DNA of 38,644 nt, from positions 1 to 38,644 of the forward strand of contig CALCUN010000115.1 of assembly GCA_937906975.1 (NCBI GenBank), written 5' to 3'. The translations under genes and the position numbers were made by a program. Under the pieces are notes generated by a model that ran no database searches, was not told the DNA's origin, and saw only the letters and a program-made list of their open reading frames with translations. This DNA is from an uncultured Bacteroidales bacterium. Lineage in GTDB: Bacteria > Bacteroidota > Bacteroidia > Bacteroidales > P3. Of this stretch, positions 6,882-16,082 are shown in pieces. Every line of letters begins with the position of its first letter. Position 1 is the first letter of the stretch.

Positions 6882-9038
6882 TTATTTTACTATTGTTAAT
6901 TCATCTATTAATCTCTTTGCTCCTGCAAATTTGTCCATAACAAAAAGAACGTAACGTGCATCTACGTTGATTGTTCTTTGCAATTCTGGTTCAAATGCAA
7001 TATCTCCGCTCATTGCTTCCCAGTTTCCGTCAAATGCAAGTCCGATTAGGTGTCCGTCTGCATTCAAGATAGGGCTTCCTGAGTTTCCTCCTGTAATATC
7101 GTTGTTTGAAAGGAAGCAAACAATTAGTTTTCCGTCTTTATCTGCATATTGACCATAGTCTTTTGCTTCGTAAAGCTCTTTTAATTTTGCTGGAACTATG
7201 AATTCCGGATTTGTAGGGTCTTCTTTTTCCATCAAACCTTCCATTGTAGTTACGTAATCGTAGTGAACAGCGTCAGCAGGATAGTAATCCAAAACTTGTC
7301 CGTAAGTCATACGCATTGTAAAGTTTGCATCAGGGTATTGAACCAAAGTGTTGTCCATTTTTCTCAAAGCTTCAACAAACAACATCTTTGCTTGTGCAAA
7401 TTTTACGTTCGCTTCTTCATATTCAGGTGATGTTTCTGCTATCAAAGCATAAGCAAGCATTGCAACTTGTCCGATTTTATCTTTTTGGAACGCCTTAAAA
7501 TTAGGTTTCTTTGCAAATTTTTCAAAAGCTTTTTTATTGGTTAAAATTGATTTTGCAAAGGCTTTATCTACGAAAGCGTCAGGATTTTCTTTGTATTTTT
7601 GAAGTAATCCATCTGCTTGCACACTTGGAACTGTCAAAAGCAAGTTTGCCAACGCCTTAAACATTTCTTTTTCTGTTGCAAGGTCTGTTGTAGCATAAAG
7701 ATCCTCTATTTCACTGGTCAAAGCTGCCATAAGCAAAGGAGTATGTTCCTCAGGCACTTGACCGGATTCAAGCATTCCTGCATACATTGAAGAGCGGAAA
7801 GCTGTCAATGCTGTTTTTGAAGTCATAAGACCAAGATTTCCATACCAAGAATATTGATTTGCTGGTTCAGCTGCAATAACTTTGCTTGCCGATTCAAGGT
7901 CTGATATAACGTTTCCGTATCTTGCTTGTCTGTCTGCATCTTTTGCAATCCATTCTACAAGACGGTCTTCAATAGCTTTTTTCTTTCCGTAAACATCAAG
8001 GCGTTTCAATCCTCTCAATTCGCCTTTTTTGTTTTTCCAAAGGTTCATATAGCTTGCGTAATCAGAAGCATATTTTAGGTTTATCGCATTATCTGTGTCC
8101 ATCATCTTCTTCATAACCGGCAAAAGAGCTTCTCCCGCTTTTATAACGGCAGGATCGGAAATGTTAATAGTGTTTGACACTTCGTAAGAGGTCATATATC
8201 TTTCTGTTGAGCCGGGATAACCCCATATCATTGTGAAATCTCCTTTTTCTACGCCTTTTATGCTGATTGGAAGGAAGTGTTTTGGAGTGTAAGGCACATT
8301 ATCTTTTGAGTATTCGGCAGGTTGATTGTTTTTGTCTGCGTAAACTCTAAATACAGAGAAGTCTCCTGTGTGTCTTGGCCACATCCAGTTGTCTGTATCT
8401 CCACCATATTTTCCGATTGATGCAGGAGGAGCGAACACAAGACGAACATCGTTGAATACTTCATAGATAAACATATAGTATTCCAAGCCTTCAAAGAACG
8501 GTTTCACTTCTACTTTGTATTTTCCTTCTTCCGAATACTTAACAATCAAGTCTCCGATGTTTTTTTGTATTTGTTCTTCTGTTGCTTTCTCAGGAGTATT
8601 GATGTTTTCTGCAAGAACTTCTCTTGTAACATCGTCCATTCTCACAAGGAATGAAACATACAATCCAGGAATTGGAAGTTCTTCTTCAAAAGATTGAGAA
8701 ACAAATCCATTATTTAAGTAATCGTGTTCAACAGTTGATTGAGAAACGATTGCATCATAGCCACAATGGTGATTTGTAAACATCAATCCTTTGTCGGAAA
8801 CAATCTCTCCTGTACAGAAATCGCCCATTTGAACGATTGCATCTTTCAAAGATGAGTTGTTTATGCTGTAAAGTTGTTCTGCACTCAACTTTAAGCCCAT
8901 TTTTTGCATTGTTGAATGATTTAGTTGCTTGAAAAACATTGGCAACCACATACCTTCGTCAGGATTAGCCTTTGGATTTGCAAAGCAAACACCAAAACTA
9001 AGCACGAAAGCCATTAATGATAAAAGTGTTTTTTTCAT
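6882..9038 (-). CDS. S46 family dipeptidyl-peptidase, DPP7-like
   Basis: This 718-residue secreted serine exopeptidase releases dipeptides from the N-termini of peptides. A signal peptide ends near residue 20 (FGVCFA). The chymotrypsin-like triad is visible: His in TNHHCGY (90-91), Asp226 in RHTGDFS and Ser653 in GGNSGSP. A helical insertion fills the middle, as in the family. Known S46 enzymes separate by one residue 18 after the Ser: Gly in DPP7 (hydrophobic P1), Arg in DPP11 (acidic P1). Here it is Gly671 in AFDGNWE, so DPP7-type specificity is inferred. Length and triad spacing match the Porphyromonas enzymes. It lies in the long minus-strand run, beside an M16 peptidase, which fits peptide feeding. 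Confidence 0.93.
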   Translation of the reverse strand: MKKTLLSLMAFVLSFGVCFANPKANPDEGMWLPMFFKQLNHSTMQKMGLKLSAEQLYSINNSSLKDAIVQMGDFCTGEIVSDKGLMFTNHHCGYDAIVSQSTVEHDYLNNGFVSQSFEEELPIPGLYVSFLVRMDDVTREVLAENINTPEKATEEQIQKNIGDLIVKYSEEGKYKVEVKPFFEGLEYYMFIYEVFNDVRLVFAPPASIGKYGGDTDNWMWPRHTGDFSVFRVYADKNNQPAEYSKDNVPYTPKHFLPISIKGVEKGDFTMIWGYPGSTERYMTSYEVSNTINISDPAVIKAGEALLPVMKKMMDTDNAINLKYASDYASYMNLWKNKKGELRGLKRLDVYGKKKAIEDRLVEWIAKDADRQARYGNVISDLESASKVIAAEPANQYSWYGNLGLMTSKTALTAFRSSMYAGMLESGQVPEEHTPLLMAALTSEIEDLYATTDLATEKEMFKALANLLLTVPSVQADGLLQKYKENPDAFVDKAFAKSILTNKKAFEKFAKKPNFKAFQKDKIGQVAMLAYALIAETSPEYEEANVKFAQAKMLFVEALRKMDNTLVQYPDANFTMRMTYGQVLDYYPADAVHYDYVTTMEGLMEKEDPTNPEFIVPAKLKELYEAKDYGQYADKDGKLIVCFLSNNDITGGNSGSPILNADGHLIGLAFDGNWEAMSGDIAFEPELQRTINVDARYVLFVMDKFAGAKRLIDELTIVK

Positions 9039-9058
9039 ACTGATATTATTTTATTTGT

Positions 9059-10288
9059 TTATTCGTATCGTATCATTGATAAGTTTTCTTGTTTAAATAC
9101 TTCTTGGGCACATTCCAATATTTGCTTGGAAGTAATTTCATCTATCATTGAATAAGTGTCTTGAAGTGTATCAACCTTTCCAAAGTTTAGTAGCATCTTC
9201 CCTATTGAAAGCATTTCGTTTTGATTGGAATCGCAACTAATTGCAAGTTGTCCTTTCATTTGTTGCTTAAATTTTTGCAAGGTTTTCTCTGGAAGCAAAT
9301 TTTGTGTAAAGTAATCCAATTCTTTATTTATTAGTTTTATGGTTTTATCCATATATTTTTTATCTGTCCCTGCATAAATTGCAAAAACACCTACGTCTGA
9401 ATATGCTGTGTAATTGGATTCTATTGTGTAAGTAAAGCCATATTTTTCTCTTATGTGCATATTAAGATAGGAATTCATAGCCCAGCCACCAAGCATATTG
9501 TTTAATAAACTGAATGCGGCTTTTTTCTCACTTTTATAACCATAAGAAGCCGTTCCTATTACGGCATGAGATTGATAAGTGTCTCTTTCGTATATATTGG
9601 TAATACCTTTCTTTATTATTGGTTTTTCTCTCTTTGTCTTATTTATTTTTTTCTCTTGATTACCAAAATATCTCTCAGAAAGCATAAACCATTTCTCAGA
9701 GTCAATAGAACTAACTATTGAAATCACCATTTGATCAGTAGAATAGTTTCTATCAATAAAAGACTTGATTTTTTTGCTCGTAAAACTATTCACATTTTCT
9801 GGCGTTCCCAAAATCAATCTTCCCAAAGGGTGATCACCAAAGAGTTGTTTCTCAAATTCATCGTAAATAAGTTCAGAGGGAGTGTCCTCATAAGAATTGA
9901 TTTCGTCTATTACAACAACCTTTTCCTTTGTTATCTCTTTTTCAGGAAAGGTAGAATTAAACACAATGTCGCTAAGCAACTCTAAAAATCGTTCACTATA
10001 AGAATTAAGAAAACAACCATAAATGCAAGTCTCCTCCTTGGTTGTAAAAGCGTTTAATTCCCCTCCTACACCATCGATTCTATTTAGGATTTGAAAAGCT
10101 TTTCTTTTGTGAGTGCCCTTAAACACACTATGTTCTATAAAATGGGCAATGCCATTTTCGTCTTCCTTCTCATCACGCGAGCCAACATTTATCGTTATCC
10201 CACAATGAGAAACGGGAGAAGAAGAATACTTATGTATTATTCTTATCCCATTATTTAATTCATGTAAATTGTAAATATCTTGTGCCAA
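9059..10288 (-). CDS. M16 family zinc peptidase (processing-peptidase type)
   Basis: This 409-residue inverzincin has HFIEH at residues 49-53 (HxxEH) and the third zinc ligand expected 76 residues on, at Glu129 in VVVIDEINSYED. The C-terminal inactive-like half carries the gating segment, including REKYGFTYTIESNY. No signal peptide is present. Such short M16 proteins cleave peptides or process proteins, and the location could be cytoplasmic or periplasmic. The start is TTG at 10288. A TAA lies directly upstream in frame, the upstream gene stops 3 bases before, and no ATG occurs before conserved sequence. It is part of the run from 13153. Confidence 0.9.
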   Translation of the reverse strand: MAQDIYNLHELNNGIRIIHKYSSSPVSHCGITINVGSRDEKEDENGIAHFIEHSVFKGTHKRKAFQILNRIDGVGGELNAFTTKEETCIYGCFLNSYSERFLELLSDIVFNSTFPEKEITKEKVVVIDEINSYEDTPSELIYDEFEKQLFGDHPLGRLILGTPENVNSFTSKKIKSFIDRNYSTDQMVISIVSSIDSEKWFMLSERYFGNQEKKINKTKREKPIIKKGITNIYERDTYQSHAVIGTASYGYKSEKKAAFSLLNNMLGGWAMNSYLNMHIREKYGFTYTIESNYTAYSDVGVFAIYAGTDKKYMDKTIKLINKELDYFTQNLLPEKTLQKFKQQMKGQLAISCDSNQNEMLSIGKMLLNFGKVDTLQDTYSMIDEITSKQILECAQEVFKQENLSMIRYE

Positions 10289-10291
10289 TTA

Positions 10292-11782
10292 CTATCTAGA
10301 AATTACGTAGAAGTCGCCACCAATCTTTTCTTTAATTTTTGTAGCTAACTTTTCTGCTTCTCCAAGTGTACGTCTAGAACCATAACTTACATAATAAACT
10401 TGCTCTCCTCCTTGAACACGTTGTAGAATGTAGCTATCATAACCAAGACTCTTAGCTTTTCTTGCCTTCTTTTCCGCAGTTGTTTTATCCTTGTAAACAC
10501 CGCCCACAACATCACAACCTAATTTAGAATAATTTTGCACCAATACAGGAGAAGAATCAACAGTTGAAGTCTCTACTGTTTCAGTTTTTTGCTCAGGCTC
10601 TTGTTTTGGAGCGTTATTTGTTGTAGTTGTTTTTTTCTTTGCTTGATTTGCTGGTCTTGGCTTTGGAATAGGGTTTTGTTTTACTTCTTCCAAAACAACC
10701 TCTGAGGCAGTTTCTGTTTCAGTTTCCACACTTTCAACCTCTTCTACAATAGTTTCTGTTGGAGTTTCAACAACAGGAGCAACAACCTCTTGAGTTTTTG
10801 GTTTTATGTAAACAGACAATTTTTCAGAAATCGGATTCATAAACTTATAATCTTTAAGCAATCCGAAATAGTGTGCTGCTACCAATCCACCGCAAGCTAA
10901 AAGCAAGAATAAAAGCACAAATAATATTATAAGTAGTATTCTTTTTTTACGTTTTTTCTCTTTTTTCTTTTTCTTTTTCGCTTCTTTCTCTTTTTCTATC
11001 TCTTCTTGATATTTTTCTTCTTTGCTTGCCTCTATTATTGCTTGTGCCTTTTCTCTTAATTCCTCATCAGCCGGTTTTATATCCTCAATTTCAACCTCTT
11101 TTTCTATTTCTTTAAGTTCTGTTTCCTCTGCCTTAACCTCAACATCTAACTCTTGCTCAATTTCTTCTTCTGCCTTCAATTCCTCTTGTGCAGTAAAGAC
11201 AACAGCCTCTGTGTGTTCTACTGTTTCTTTTGGCAATTCAATCTCTGGTTTCTCTTCTTTGATTTGAATAACCACAGGCTCCTCTTCTACAACAGGCTCT
11301 GGTGCAACTTCTTCCTTAATAGAAGGGTCAATAGTGTGTATTAAATCTATTGTTTCATCGCTATTATCAAAGGTTTTCACCTCTTTCAAAGGAGCAAATG
11401 CGAAAGAATTATCCAAAAGGTTTAGTTTCTCGCTTGTTTCAAAAACATAATTTCCATAAAAGTCCTTGAAAATACAACCCAACTCGCCAATTGTTACTTT
11501 TTTTCCGCTTTCTACTTTTTCTATTACAGATTCAGAATATTGTTTTATCCAAATCAATGCAGTTTCGTGTGAGATAAATTCCTTTTCTGCCATATTCATA
11601 ACGAAATTCATATCGTTATTTTCTTCTTTCTTAAAGTTTAATTTTCGGCAAGGCGGTCTTATTTCACCTGTAAGCGAAGAAATTCTTGCAGATTGTGTTG
11701 AAACATAAAATGTTCCTAAGCCTACCAATTCTGCGCAATCGTTTTCTTTTAAAAATTCGTATAAATTTACTGCTACGTTCAT
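10292..11782 (-). CDS. HU-like (CCDC81-type) plus SPOR-domain membrane protein
   Basis: This 496-residue protein has four parts. The N-terminus (residues 1-115) carries two small HU/CCDC81-like domains, with LVGLGTFYVSTQSARIS and ITIGELGCIFKDFYGNYVFE-like blocks. A long acidic Glu/Val-rich region follows, then a Lys-rich stop and a membrane helix near 281-305 (RILLIILFVLLFLLLACGG). A Pro/Thr linker leads to a C-terminal SPOR domain (about 413-496, VVGGVYKDKTTAEKKARKAK). SPOR domains bind denuded peptidoglycan glycans at division sites, so the topology puts the HU-like part in the cytoplasm. This architecture is typical of Bacteroidota. A link between nucleoid and septal wall is inference. The gene starts 1 base after the kdsB stop. 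Confidence 0.88.
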   Translation of the reverse strand: MNVAVNLYEFLKENDCAELVGLGTFYVSTQSARISSLTGEIRPPCRKLNFKKEENNDMNFVMNMAEKEFISHETALIWIKQYSESVIEKVESGKKVTIGELGCIFKDFYGNYVFETSEKLNLLDNSFAFAPLKEVKTFDNSDETIDLIHTIDPSIKEEVAPEPVVEEEPVVIQIKEEKPEIELPKETVEHTEAVVFTAQEELKAEEEIEQELDVEVKAEETELKEIEKEVEIEDIKPADEELREKAQAIIEASKEEKYQEEIEKEKEAKKKKKKEKKRKKRILLIILFVLLFLLLACGGLVAAHYFGLLKDYKFMNPISEKLSVYIKPKTQEVVAPVVETPTETIVEEVESVETETETASEVVLEEVKQNPIPKPRPANQAKKKTTTTNNAPKQEPEQKTETVETSTVDSSPVLVQNYSKLGCDVVGGVYKDKTTAEKKARKAKSLGYDSYILQRVQGGEQVYYVSYGSRRTLGEAEKLATKIKEKIGGDFYVISR

Positions 11783-11783
11783 A

Positions 11784-12539
11784 TTATTTGTTCTTTTTTA
11801 TCAAATCATTAACTCGTTTTAAGTCCTCTGGCGTATCTACACCTATGGATTCAAAACACGTATCTTTAATTCTAATTTCAAAACCATTTTCTAACCAACG
11901 CAATTGTTCTAAATTCTCTAAGATTTCTAAATCGCCCTTTTCCAATCTCACAATTTCTTTCAACACATCAAAACGATAAGCATATATACCTATATGTTTA
12001 CGAAATACTCCTTTTTCCAATGCTTGCGAAAGCGAAATATCACGAGTAAAAGGTATTGGACTACGAGAAAAATACAAAGCCCTACCCTTTGAAGCAACGA
12101 CTTTCACTACATTAGAATCAGTTACATCTTTCTCTTCATTTATTATCTTTGACAAAGTAGCGATTTCTACCCTATCACTATCAAAACAAGAAAGAATTAA
12201 CTCCAATTGCTCTTTATTAATCAAAGGCTCATCACCCTGAACATTTACAACAACATCATAAACCTCTCCCAAAGAAGACAAAGTCTGTACTACCTCCTCA
12301 CAACGCTGAGTGCCACAACTATGACTCTCGCTTGTCATCATTGCAACTCCATTCATAGCCTGCACAATATCGAAAATACGGCTATCATCTGTAGCAACAA
12401 CAACCTTATCAAACAACTGCGACTGCTTAACCGCCTCATAAACCCACATAACCATAGGCTTACCGTTTAAAAGAGCCAAAGGCTTTCCTTCAAATCGGCT
12501 ACTTGCATAGCGAGCGGGGATTATTGCAATTGTTTTCAT
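11784..12539 (-). CDS. kdsB: 3-deoxy-manno-octulosonate cytidylyltransferase (CMP-Kdo synthetase)
   Basis: KdsB activates Kdo with CTP to CMP-Kdo for lipid A-core assembly in the cytoplasm. The 251-residue protein matches family length. It opens with IIPARYASSRFEGKPLALLNGKPM, the nucleotide-binding loop. It also has VVVATDD, SGTQRC-type ESHSCGTQRCEEV, the metal site VVNVQGDEPLI, and HIGIYAYR. It sits between the deoxynucleoside kinase gene (2 bases) and the SPOR gene (1 base), so expression is coupled. It implies a Kdo-containing lipopolysaccharide. Confidence 0.97.
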   Translation of the reverse strand: MKTIAIIPARYASSRFEGKPLALLNGKPMVMWVYEAVKQSQLFDKVVVATDDSRIFDIVQAMNGVAMMTSESHSCGTQRCEEVVQTLSSLGEVYDVVVNVQGDEPLINKEQLELILSCFDSDRVEIATLSKIINEEKDVTDSNVVKVVASKGRALYFSRSPIPFTRDISLSQALEKGVFRKHIGIYAYRFDVLKEIVRLEKGDLEILENLEQLRWLENGFEIRIKDTCFESIGVDTPEDLKRVNDLIKKNK

Positions 12540-12541
12540 TG

Positions 12542-13153
12542 TTAAAACAAACCGTTTATTTCAGCGTTAATACTATCTACCACAAATCCCAAATCCTTTG
12601 GGTTATCTGTAATATTCAAATCGTCCATATTTATAATAAGTTTACGATTTGAATATCCCTCTATCCAAGAATTATATCTATTATTTAAAGAGGTAATATA
12701 ATCCAGGCGAATAGAACTTTCATATTCTCTTCCCCTTCTTTCAATCTGCCTAATTAGCGTAGGGACTGAGGCTTTTAGATAAATTAACAAATCAGGCGGT
12801 TTGATAAAGCTTTCCATTAAATCAAACAATGCCCTATATGTTTCAAAATCTCTTGTATTCATAAGTCCCATTGCATGTAAATTCGGAGCAAATATGTAAG
12901 CGTCCTCATACAATGTTCTATCTTGAACAATATTGTCGTAAGTGTTTCTTGAATCTATTACATATTTGAATCTCTTATGCAGAAAATAAACCTGCAAATT
13001 AAAAGACCATCTACGCATATCTTCATAAAAATTAGCAATATAAGGATTGTCGTCCATTTGCTCATAGATAGGAGTCCATTTAAATTGCTTTGCTAACAAC
13101 TCTGTTAGAGTTGTCTTTCCACTACCGATATTTCCTGCAATTGCTACGTGCAT
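12542..13153 (-). CDS. Deoxynucleoside kinase (dCK/dGK family)
   Basis: The product phosphorylates deoxynucleosides for salvage. The 203-residue protein has the P-loop GNIGSGKTT (7-15). The family block FYEDMRRWSFNLQVYFLHKRF follows. Then come QDRTLYEDAYIF (the ERS/DRT substrate motif) and the LID arginines in IRQIERRGREYE. Substrate preference (dA/dG versus dC) cannot be read from sequence. It is the promoter-proximal gene of the run 13153-5705, with a consensus promoter 40 bases upstream. Confidence 0.93.
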   Translation of the reverse strand: MHVAIAGNIGSGKTTLTELLAKQFKWTPIYEQMDDNPYIANFYEDMRRWSFNLQVYFLHKRFKYVIDSRNTYDNIVQDRTLYEDAYIFAPNLHAMGLMNTRDFETYRALFDLMESFIKPPDLLIYLKASVPTLIRQIERRGREYESSIRLDYITSLNNRYNSWIEGYSNRKLIINMDDLNITDNPKDLGFVVDSINAEINGLF

Positions 13154-13191
13154 ACCTCTGTTATATTAAAGATATAAAAACATAATTCTTG

Positions 13192-13222
13192 CAAAAATAC
13201 AAATAAGTTCACAATAGCCAAA
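13192..13222 (-). promoter_or_regulatory. TTTG-N19-TATTTTTG promoter of the seven-gene run
   Basis: The minus strand has TTTG (13222-13219), exactly 19 bp, then TATTTTTG (13199-13192). Predicted start near 13189 gives a 36-base leader to the deoxynucleoside kinase ATG. It lies immediately after the sbcC stop. Downstream genes are spaced 1-20 bases apart with no visible terminator until past 5705. Confidence 0.8.
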
Positions 13223-13226
13223 GAAA

Positions 13227-16073
13227 TTACGCTAAAATTCCATAAGCATTATCAACTATTTCTATCTGACTGCTTGAAGTATTGCCATTTTGTTTTACTT
13301 TAATTTGCACAGGTATTCTTTCCTGCAATTCCTCTACGTGAGAAATTACACCAACGTGTTTGTTAAGAGTTTTATGCAAAAGACCAAGAGTTTCAATCGC
13401 AGTTTGCAATACATCTTTGCTTAAAGAACCAAATCCCTCATCAATAAAAAGAATATCAAGTGAAAGATGTTGCCCCATATCGCTAAGAGCCAAGGCTAAG
13501 GAAAGCGAAACCAAGAAACTCTCTCCGCCAGAAATTGTTGTAGCAGGGCGAAGAGTAAATCCATTGTAAGCATCTTCTAATTCTATTAAAAAAGTCCCCG
13601 GCTTAACTATTAGTTTGTAGCGGTCGGTTAGGTTTTTTAAATGATAATTTGCCGAATTTATTAAATTCACCAGCACATAACTTTGAGCAATCTTACGGAA
13701 TTTACCTCCCGTTGCATCTCCTATCAAAGTATTTAACTTATCCCATTTCAAATAATCCCTTTCGGCTTGAAGAAATTCTTGATTTAGTTTTTCTCTTTGC
13801 TCAATATTTTTCAAAGAAACCTCTATTTCTTTTTCCAAACCACCTTTTTGCTCACTTATCTCTTTTAAAAGATTTTCTAAGTCAAAAATATTTTTCTCTA
13901 TTTGCTCAATAGTTTGATTTTCTTCTATTTCAGGTTTGTTTCCAAGGTGTTCTTTTCGGCGTTTTTCTACATTTTCTTTGCTTGTTGCAAGGGAAATATG
14001 TTTGTTTTTAAGATTTGTTACATCTTTTTCTATCTCTAAAATTTTGCTTTCTACAACCGAGTTTATTACCTCTAACTTTTCTTTTGTAAATTCTTGATTT
14101 GCTTGCAAAAAAGATTGAATTTCATTTTCCAACGCCCCTATTTCTTGCTTGCAGTCATTAAGTTGAGTAAGCAGACCTATCAAAAAGGTGTTAAAATCAT
14201 TGAGTTGTAAAAGTAAATTATTGATTTTAAACGCCTCTTGTTTTGATTGATTTTTCCATTCAGGCATTTGCGAAAGTATTTTCAAGAAAATATTTTTCGT
14301 ATTTTCACATTCTCTTTCCAATATCAAGAAATCTCGTTTCAAATCGTTGTATTCATCAATTTTTTTCAAGATTTCATTTGCATTTTCCTTCGCAATTTCA
14401 ATTTGATTTTCGTCAATTTCATCTAAGTTAAAGCCACATTTTTCTTTCAACTGCTTAATTTTTATCTCACATTCTTGAAGGGAGGTGTCTTTTTCTAAAT
14501 GTTCTTTTTCTTCATCGTAGATTTTTTGATTTGTCTCTATCTCTGCAAGCAATATATTATATTCTTTTTGGAGGGTTTCATAGTCTTTTTTTGCTAATTC
14601 ATAGTTTTGTTTTAGTGTTAAGACGATTTCATACAATTCTTCCTCTATTGGCAATGAGTTTTCTATTCTTTGTAAACATACAGGACAGACATCTCCTTTC
14701 TTTAAGGTTTGTCGAAGATTTTTTGCAAATTTATCTACGCTGTCTTTTTGTTTTTGGTAAAGCATCTCCGCTTCTTGATACTTTGATTTTGAGACATTTA
14801 GACCTAAGGTCAAGTCTTGCGAAATTTTCTCTTTGCTTTTTGAAATTTTTTCTTTGAGTTTTAAAATTTTTTCTTTGCTTTTTTTATTTTTTTCTTTGAA
14901 ATATTTTTCGTTCTCTAAGCCTTGTTTTAGCGAGTGTAAATCTTGCAAAAATTCTCTTAATTCTTGTTGATTTTTTTGCGAAGAAAGTCTTGCTTCTAAT
15001 TGAAGTAATTGGTTTTGTTTTACGCTTTTTTCGTTTTTAATCCATAGGTATCCGCTAACGAGTCTTTGAAATTGTTCTGCGGATTGCGAAATTTTGTTTT
15101 CAAGACTTAGAATGGTGTTTTTTAGGTTTGATTGACGAGAAATTTTTGAACGAATATCATAAGTTTTTCGCCATATCTGTATGGAGTTTTCTTTTTTCTT
15201 AAAAGCCTCGCTTGATATTATTGCTTGATTTTCTTGATATTGAACATTTATTTCTTCATATTCTTTTCCTATTTGAACAAAGGAGTCTATCCATTGTTGT
15301 TTTATTTTCTCTTTATCAAGAATTTGTTTATTGTTTTCGTATATGGTTTTTATTTTTTCAAGATTTTCTTGTTTTTCATCAAGCTCTTCTTTCTCTATTG
15401 TGGGAAATTGCGAAAGGGTGTTGCGTAATAATTCTCTTTTTTGATTCTTTTCTTTGTGGATTTCAAATATTTTTTTGCCAATTTTTGAATAAATATCTAC
15501 CCCTGTTAGTTTTTCTAAAATTTCTGCTTTTTCGTTGTCTTTGCTATTAAGAAATCGTGTAAATTCTCCTTGCGATAGCATAACAGTCCTTAGGAATTGC
15601 TCAAAATCTAAGCCTATTATTTTTTTAATTTCTTGCTCTATCTCCTTGTCTTTTGTGAGGGTGAAATCATCTGTTAGATTTGTTAATTGTCTTGCTTTTG
15701 ATTGCAAACTCCCCTCTATGCGTTTGTTTGCTCTTCTGCAACTCCATTCTGCTTGATAGTGTTTTTTGTCGTTACCCTCAAAGCTTAAACAAATAAAACA
15801 CTCGCTTGTATTTCTTCTCATCAACACTCGCGGGTCGTTTACCCCTACTTCTTTGTCATTGTCTGTGATTTTTCCCTCTATGTTGGTGTTTTTCATTCTT
15901 GGAGTAGTGCCATAGAGTGCTAAACAAATACAATCTAATATCGTTGTTTTGCCACTGCCTGTTTTTCCTGTGATTAGAAATATTCCGCTATTGGACAAAG
16001 GCTCTTGGGTAAAATCAATTTCAGCCTTTTCTATTGATGCAATATTTTGGATTATGAGTTTTTGAAATTTCAT
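13227..16073 (-). CDS. sbcC: Exonuclease SbcC, Rad50-like ATPase subunit
   Basis: SbcC joins SbcD in a complex that opens hairpins and trims blocked DNA ends. The 948-residue protein has Walker A GKTGSGKTT (36-44), then the Q-loop region LSQGEFTRFLNSK. Long coiled coils flank a zinc-hook CPVC near 462-465. The C-terminal half has the ABC signature ISGGESFLVSLSLALALSD (about 845-865) and Walker B DILFIDEGFGSL (about 870). All catalytic elements are present. It starts 9 bases after the sbcD stop, so both are co-transcribed. The length is within the usual range. Confidence 0.97.
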   Translation of the reverse strand: MKFQKLIIQNIASIEKAEIDFTQEPLSNSGIFLITGKTGSGKTTILDCICLALYGTTPRMKNTNIEGKITDNDKEVGVNDPRVLMRRNTSECFICLSFEGNDKKHYQAEWSCRRANKRIEGSLQSKARQLTNLTDDFTLTKDKEIEQEIKKIIGLDFEQFLRTVMLSQGEFTRFLNSKDNEKAEILEKLTGVDIYSKIGKKIFEIHKEKNQKRELLRNTLSQFPTIEKEELDEKQENLEKIKTIYENNKQILDKEKIKQQWIDSFVQIGKEYEEINVQYQENQAIISSEAFKKKENSIQIWRKTYDIRSKISRQSNLKNTILSLENKISQSAEQFQRLVSGYLWIKNEKSVKQNQLLQLEARLSSQKNQQELREFLQDLHSLKQGLENEKYFKEKNKKSKEKILKLKEKISKSKEKISQDLTLGLNVSKSKYQEAEMLYQKQKDSVDKFAKNLRQTLKKGDVCPVCLQRIENSLPIEEELYEIVLTLKQNYELAKKDYETLQKEYNILLAEIETNQKIYDEEKEHLEKDTSLQECEIKIKQLKEKCGFNLDEIDENQIEIAKENANEILKKIDEYNDLKRDFLILERECENTKNIFLKILSQMPEWKNQSKQEAFKINNLLLQLNDFNTFLIGLLTQLNDCKQEIGALENEIQSFLQANQEFTKEKLEVINSVVESKILEIEKDVTNLKNKHISLATSKENVEKRRKEHLGNKPEIEENQTIEQIEKNIFDLENLLKEISEQKGGLEKEIEVSLKNIEQREKLNQEFLQAERDYLKWDKLNTLIGDATGGKFRKIAQSYVLVNLINSANYHLKNLTDRYKLIVKPGTFLIELEDAYNGFTLRPATTISGGESFLVSLSLALALSDMGQHLSLDILFIDEGFGSLSKDVLQTAIETLGLLHKTLNKHVGVISHVEELQERIPVQIKVKQNGNTSSSQIEIVDNAYGILA

Positions 16074-16082
16074 ATTGGATTA

